DNA from: JBKPNX01 sp046732855
Lineage (GTDB): Bacteria > Pseudomonadota > Alphaproteobacteria > Geminicoccales > Geminicoccaceae
NCBI GenBank assembly: GCA_046732855.1
Contig: JBKPNX010000243.1
Coordinates: forward strand, 1-6,843
Direction of reading: 5' to 3'
Length of the DNA stretch: 6,843 bases
Part shown: positions 5,730 to 6,843 of the stretch, in pieces
Layout of the letters: each line of letters opens with the position of its first letter
Numbering within the stretch: position 1 is the stretch's first letter
Made by a program: the position numbers and the translations under genes
The notes under the pieces: generated by a model
Seen by the model: the letters and a program-made list of their open reading frames with translations, nothing else
Database searches by the model: none
Told to the model about the DNA's origin: nothing

Positions 5730-5819
5730 GTCACCCGCGGGCTTGACCCGCGGGTCCATCGATTTCGCAAATGGTTTCTTGCGAAGAAGATGGATTGCCG
5801 GGTCAAGCCCGGCAATGAC
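5730..5819. repeat. Compound palindromic REP-like element, probable bidirectional terminator
   Basis: Ninety bases form a nested palindrome. GTCA (5730-5733) pairs with TGAC (5816-5819). ACCCGCGGG (5733-5741) pairs with CCCGCGGGT (5747-5755), and ATTGCCGGG (5794-5802) with CCCGGCAAT (5808-5816). TTCGCAA (5764-5770) pairs with TTGCGAA (5779-5785). Alternatively the two halves pair with each other, GCTTGACCCG (5741-5750) with CGGGTCAAGC (5799-5808), and TCCATC (5755-5760) with GATGGA (5789-5794). The sequence type (GGATTGCCGGGTCAAGCCCG) is one I remember as common between genes in Bradyrhizobium and relatives. It starts 17 bases after the hydrolase stop and sits between convergent genes. Confidence 0.8.
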
Positions 5820-5839
5820 GACCTGCCTCTGGGTCAACC

Positions 5840-5855
5840 ATGCCGCCGGCGGCAT
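5840..5855 (-). terminator. Short palindrome at the stop of the MetE-like gene
   Basis: A perfect 16-base palindrome, ATGCCGCCGGCGGCAT, abuts the stop codon (minus-strand TGA at 5857-5855). As RNA it could fold into a 6-base-pair stem with a CCGG loop. No T-run follows, so this is a weak terminator candidate next to the stronger element at 5730-5819. Confidence 0.3.
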
Positions 5856-6843
5856 CAGATTCCCTTCGGCGCCAGTTGCGCGCCCTGCGTCAGCGCCTGC
5901 AACTTCGCCCAGGCGATCTGCGGGTGCGTGCGGCCGCCGAAGCCGCAATCGGCGCCCGCGATCACATTCTCCGCTCCCACCAGCCGCGCGAAGCGGCGGA
6001 TGCGCTGCGCCACCAGCTCCGGATGCTCGATGCCGTCGGTCGCATGCGAGATCATGCCGGGAATGAGGATTTTGCCCGCGGGAAGCTTCACGTGCTCCCA
6101 CAGCGCATATTCGTGCTCGTGCCTGGCATTGGCGGCCTCGATCAGATAGCCCTGCGCCCGCACCCGCAGCATCAGGTCGACGAGCTTCTCGAGCTCGATG
6201 TCGAAGGCGTGCGGGCCATGCCAACTGCCCCAGCAGAGATGATAGCGAATCCGCTCCTCGGGCAGGCCGCGCAGCGCATGGTTGAGCGCCTCGATGCGCA
6301 CCTCGCAGTACCGGCGGAATGCGTCGAGCCCCATCTTCATGCCGATGCGATCCCACAGCGCCGGCAGCCAGGCATCGTCGATCTGCAAGATGAATCCGGC
6401 GGCGACGATCGCCTCGTACTCGGAGCGCATCGCCTCGGCGAGCGCGAAGACGAATTCCTCCTGGCTCTTGTAATATTCATTGCGGCGGTAAGGCTCGAGG
6501 CTCGACGGCGCGGTCGAGGTGATGAAGGCTTCGCTCTCCGGCCCGACCACGGCACGGAAAATCTCGATCTCGCGGGCAAGCGCGGCTTGTCCGCGGTAGC
6601 CGATCGGCGCGACCGCCACCCAATGCGGACGCGCCTGCTTGATCTGTCCGGCGGGCTCGTAGAACAAGGTGCCCCGCTCGCTTGCGTAGCGGTAGAAGTC
6701 CGCAAACGCCTCGCGGTCCTTGCCCTGAAGAATGATGGGCTTGCCGTCCGCCGGCGGGCGCGCCTCGAACCCGTCGAAGCGATCGTCCATATAAGCGAGC
6801 CAGTCGCCGCCCTTGGTGTATTCGCCCTCATTGACGATATCGA
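5855..6843 (-). CDS. Cobalamin-independent methionine synthase II family protein (MetE C-terminal-like), N-terminus outside window
   Basis: The frame is open from the right edge through 6790, giving 328 visible residues; the edge reads DIVNEGEY and continues without a break, so the ATG at 6790 is internal. The fold is the zinc-dependent methyltransferase barrel of MetE's C-terminal half. Numbered from the Met at 6790, the likely zinc ligands are His184 and Cys186 (YHLCWGSW), Glu218 (YLIEAANARHEHEY) and Cys282 (GADCGFGG); QIDDAW (136-141) is a further family block. Family members of about 370 residues lack the N-terminal MetE half, so about 40-50 residues are missing here. Such stand-alone proteins are often annotated as methionine synthase II, but few have proven methionine synthesis. 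Related proteins act on other thiols or methyl donors, such as the epoxyalkane:coenzyme M transferases. I give no metE symbol. Neighbours do not point to methionine metabolism. Confidence 0.92.
   Translation of the reverse strand, partial: DIVNEGEYTKGGDWLAYMDDRFDGFEARPPADGKPIILQGKDREAFADFYRYASERGTLFYEPAGQIKQARPHWVAVAPIGYRGQAALAREIEIFRAVVGPESEAFITSTAPSSLEPYRRNEYYKSQEEFVFALAEAMRSEYEAIVAAGFILQIDDAWLPALWDRIGMKMGLDAFRRYCEVRIEALNHALRGLPEERIRYHLCWGSWHGPHAFDIELEKLVDLMLRVRAQGYLIEAANARHEHEYALWEHVKLPAGKILIPGMISHATDGIEHPELVAQRIRRFARLVGAENVIAGADCGFGGRTHPQIAWAKLQALTQGAQLAPKGI

Noticed and set aside
4890..6149. 419-codon open frame on the plus strand over the hydrolase and beyond
   Set aside because: It is out of frame with the hydrolase, runs through the palindromic element and antisense to the MetE-like gene, and is Arg-rich without domains.

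Overview
The window looks like chromosomal DNA from a high-GC alphaproteobacterium, most likely Bradyrhizobium or a close relative. This rests on the protein types (a secreted caspase-like protein, a DUF2158 protein, lineage-style hypothetical proteins) and on two palindromic intergenic elements of a kind I associate with that genus. It is recognition, not a search result. No RNA gene, CRISPR array, transposase or phage gene was found.

Layout from left to right: (1) 1-547, minus, the first 182 residues of an SDR oxidoreductase whose C-terminus lies outside the window. (2) 810-1633, plus, an exported DUF2158 protein with a degenerate Gln/Thr/Gly repeat tail. The reading frame is broken at about 1280 by one missing base, leaving two ORFs that overlap in an ATGA. 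(3) 1774-3045, minus, an exported caspase-like protein with an intact His/Cys dyad and a Pro/Ala-rich tail. (4) 3046-3492, a gene-free stretch with an inverted repeat over a possible caspase promoter and a roughly 200-base multi-hairpin repeat element. (5) 4625-4060 and 4026-3493, minus, two genes in tandem: an exported protein of unknown function that is frameshifted at about 4288, and an intact 177-residue protein of unknown function. (6) 4936-5712, plus, a Tat-type exported alpha/beta hydrolase with a strong ribosome binding site. (7) 5730-5819, a compound palindromic element between convergent genes. (8) 5855-6843, minus, a MetE-C-like (cobalamin-independent methionine synthase II family) protein with its zinc ligands, whose N-terminus lies outside the window.

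The genes do not form one obvious pathway. Four of the seven loci encode proteins with export signals (DUF2158, caspase-like, the frameshifted unknown, the hydrolase), so an envelope or secreted theme is visible, but I infer no shared function. The most checkable oddities are the two single-base frame disruptions. For the first, an internal repeat copy gives the expected intact sequence. Base composition is uneven: the caspase gene reaches about 68-80% GC in hand-counted 60-base lines, while the 177-residue unknown gene averages about 54% in three such lines. I do not see convincing evidence of a wholly new system.
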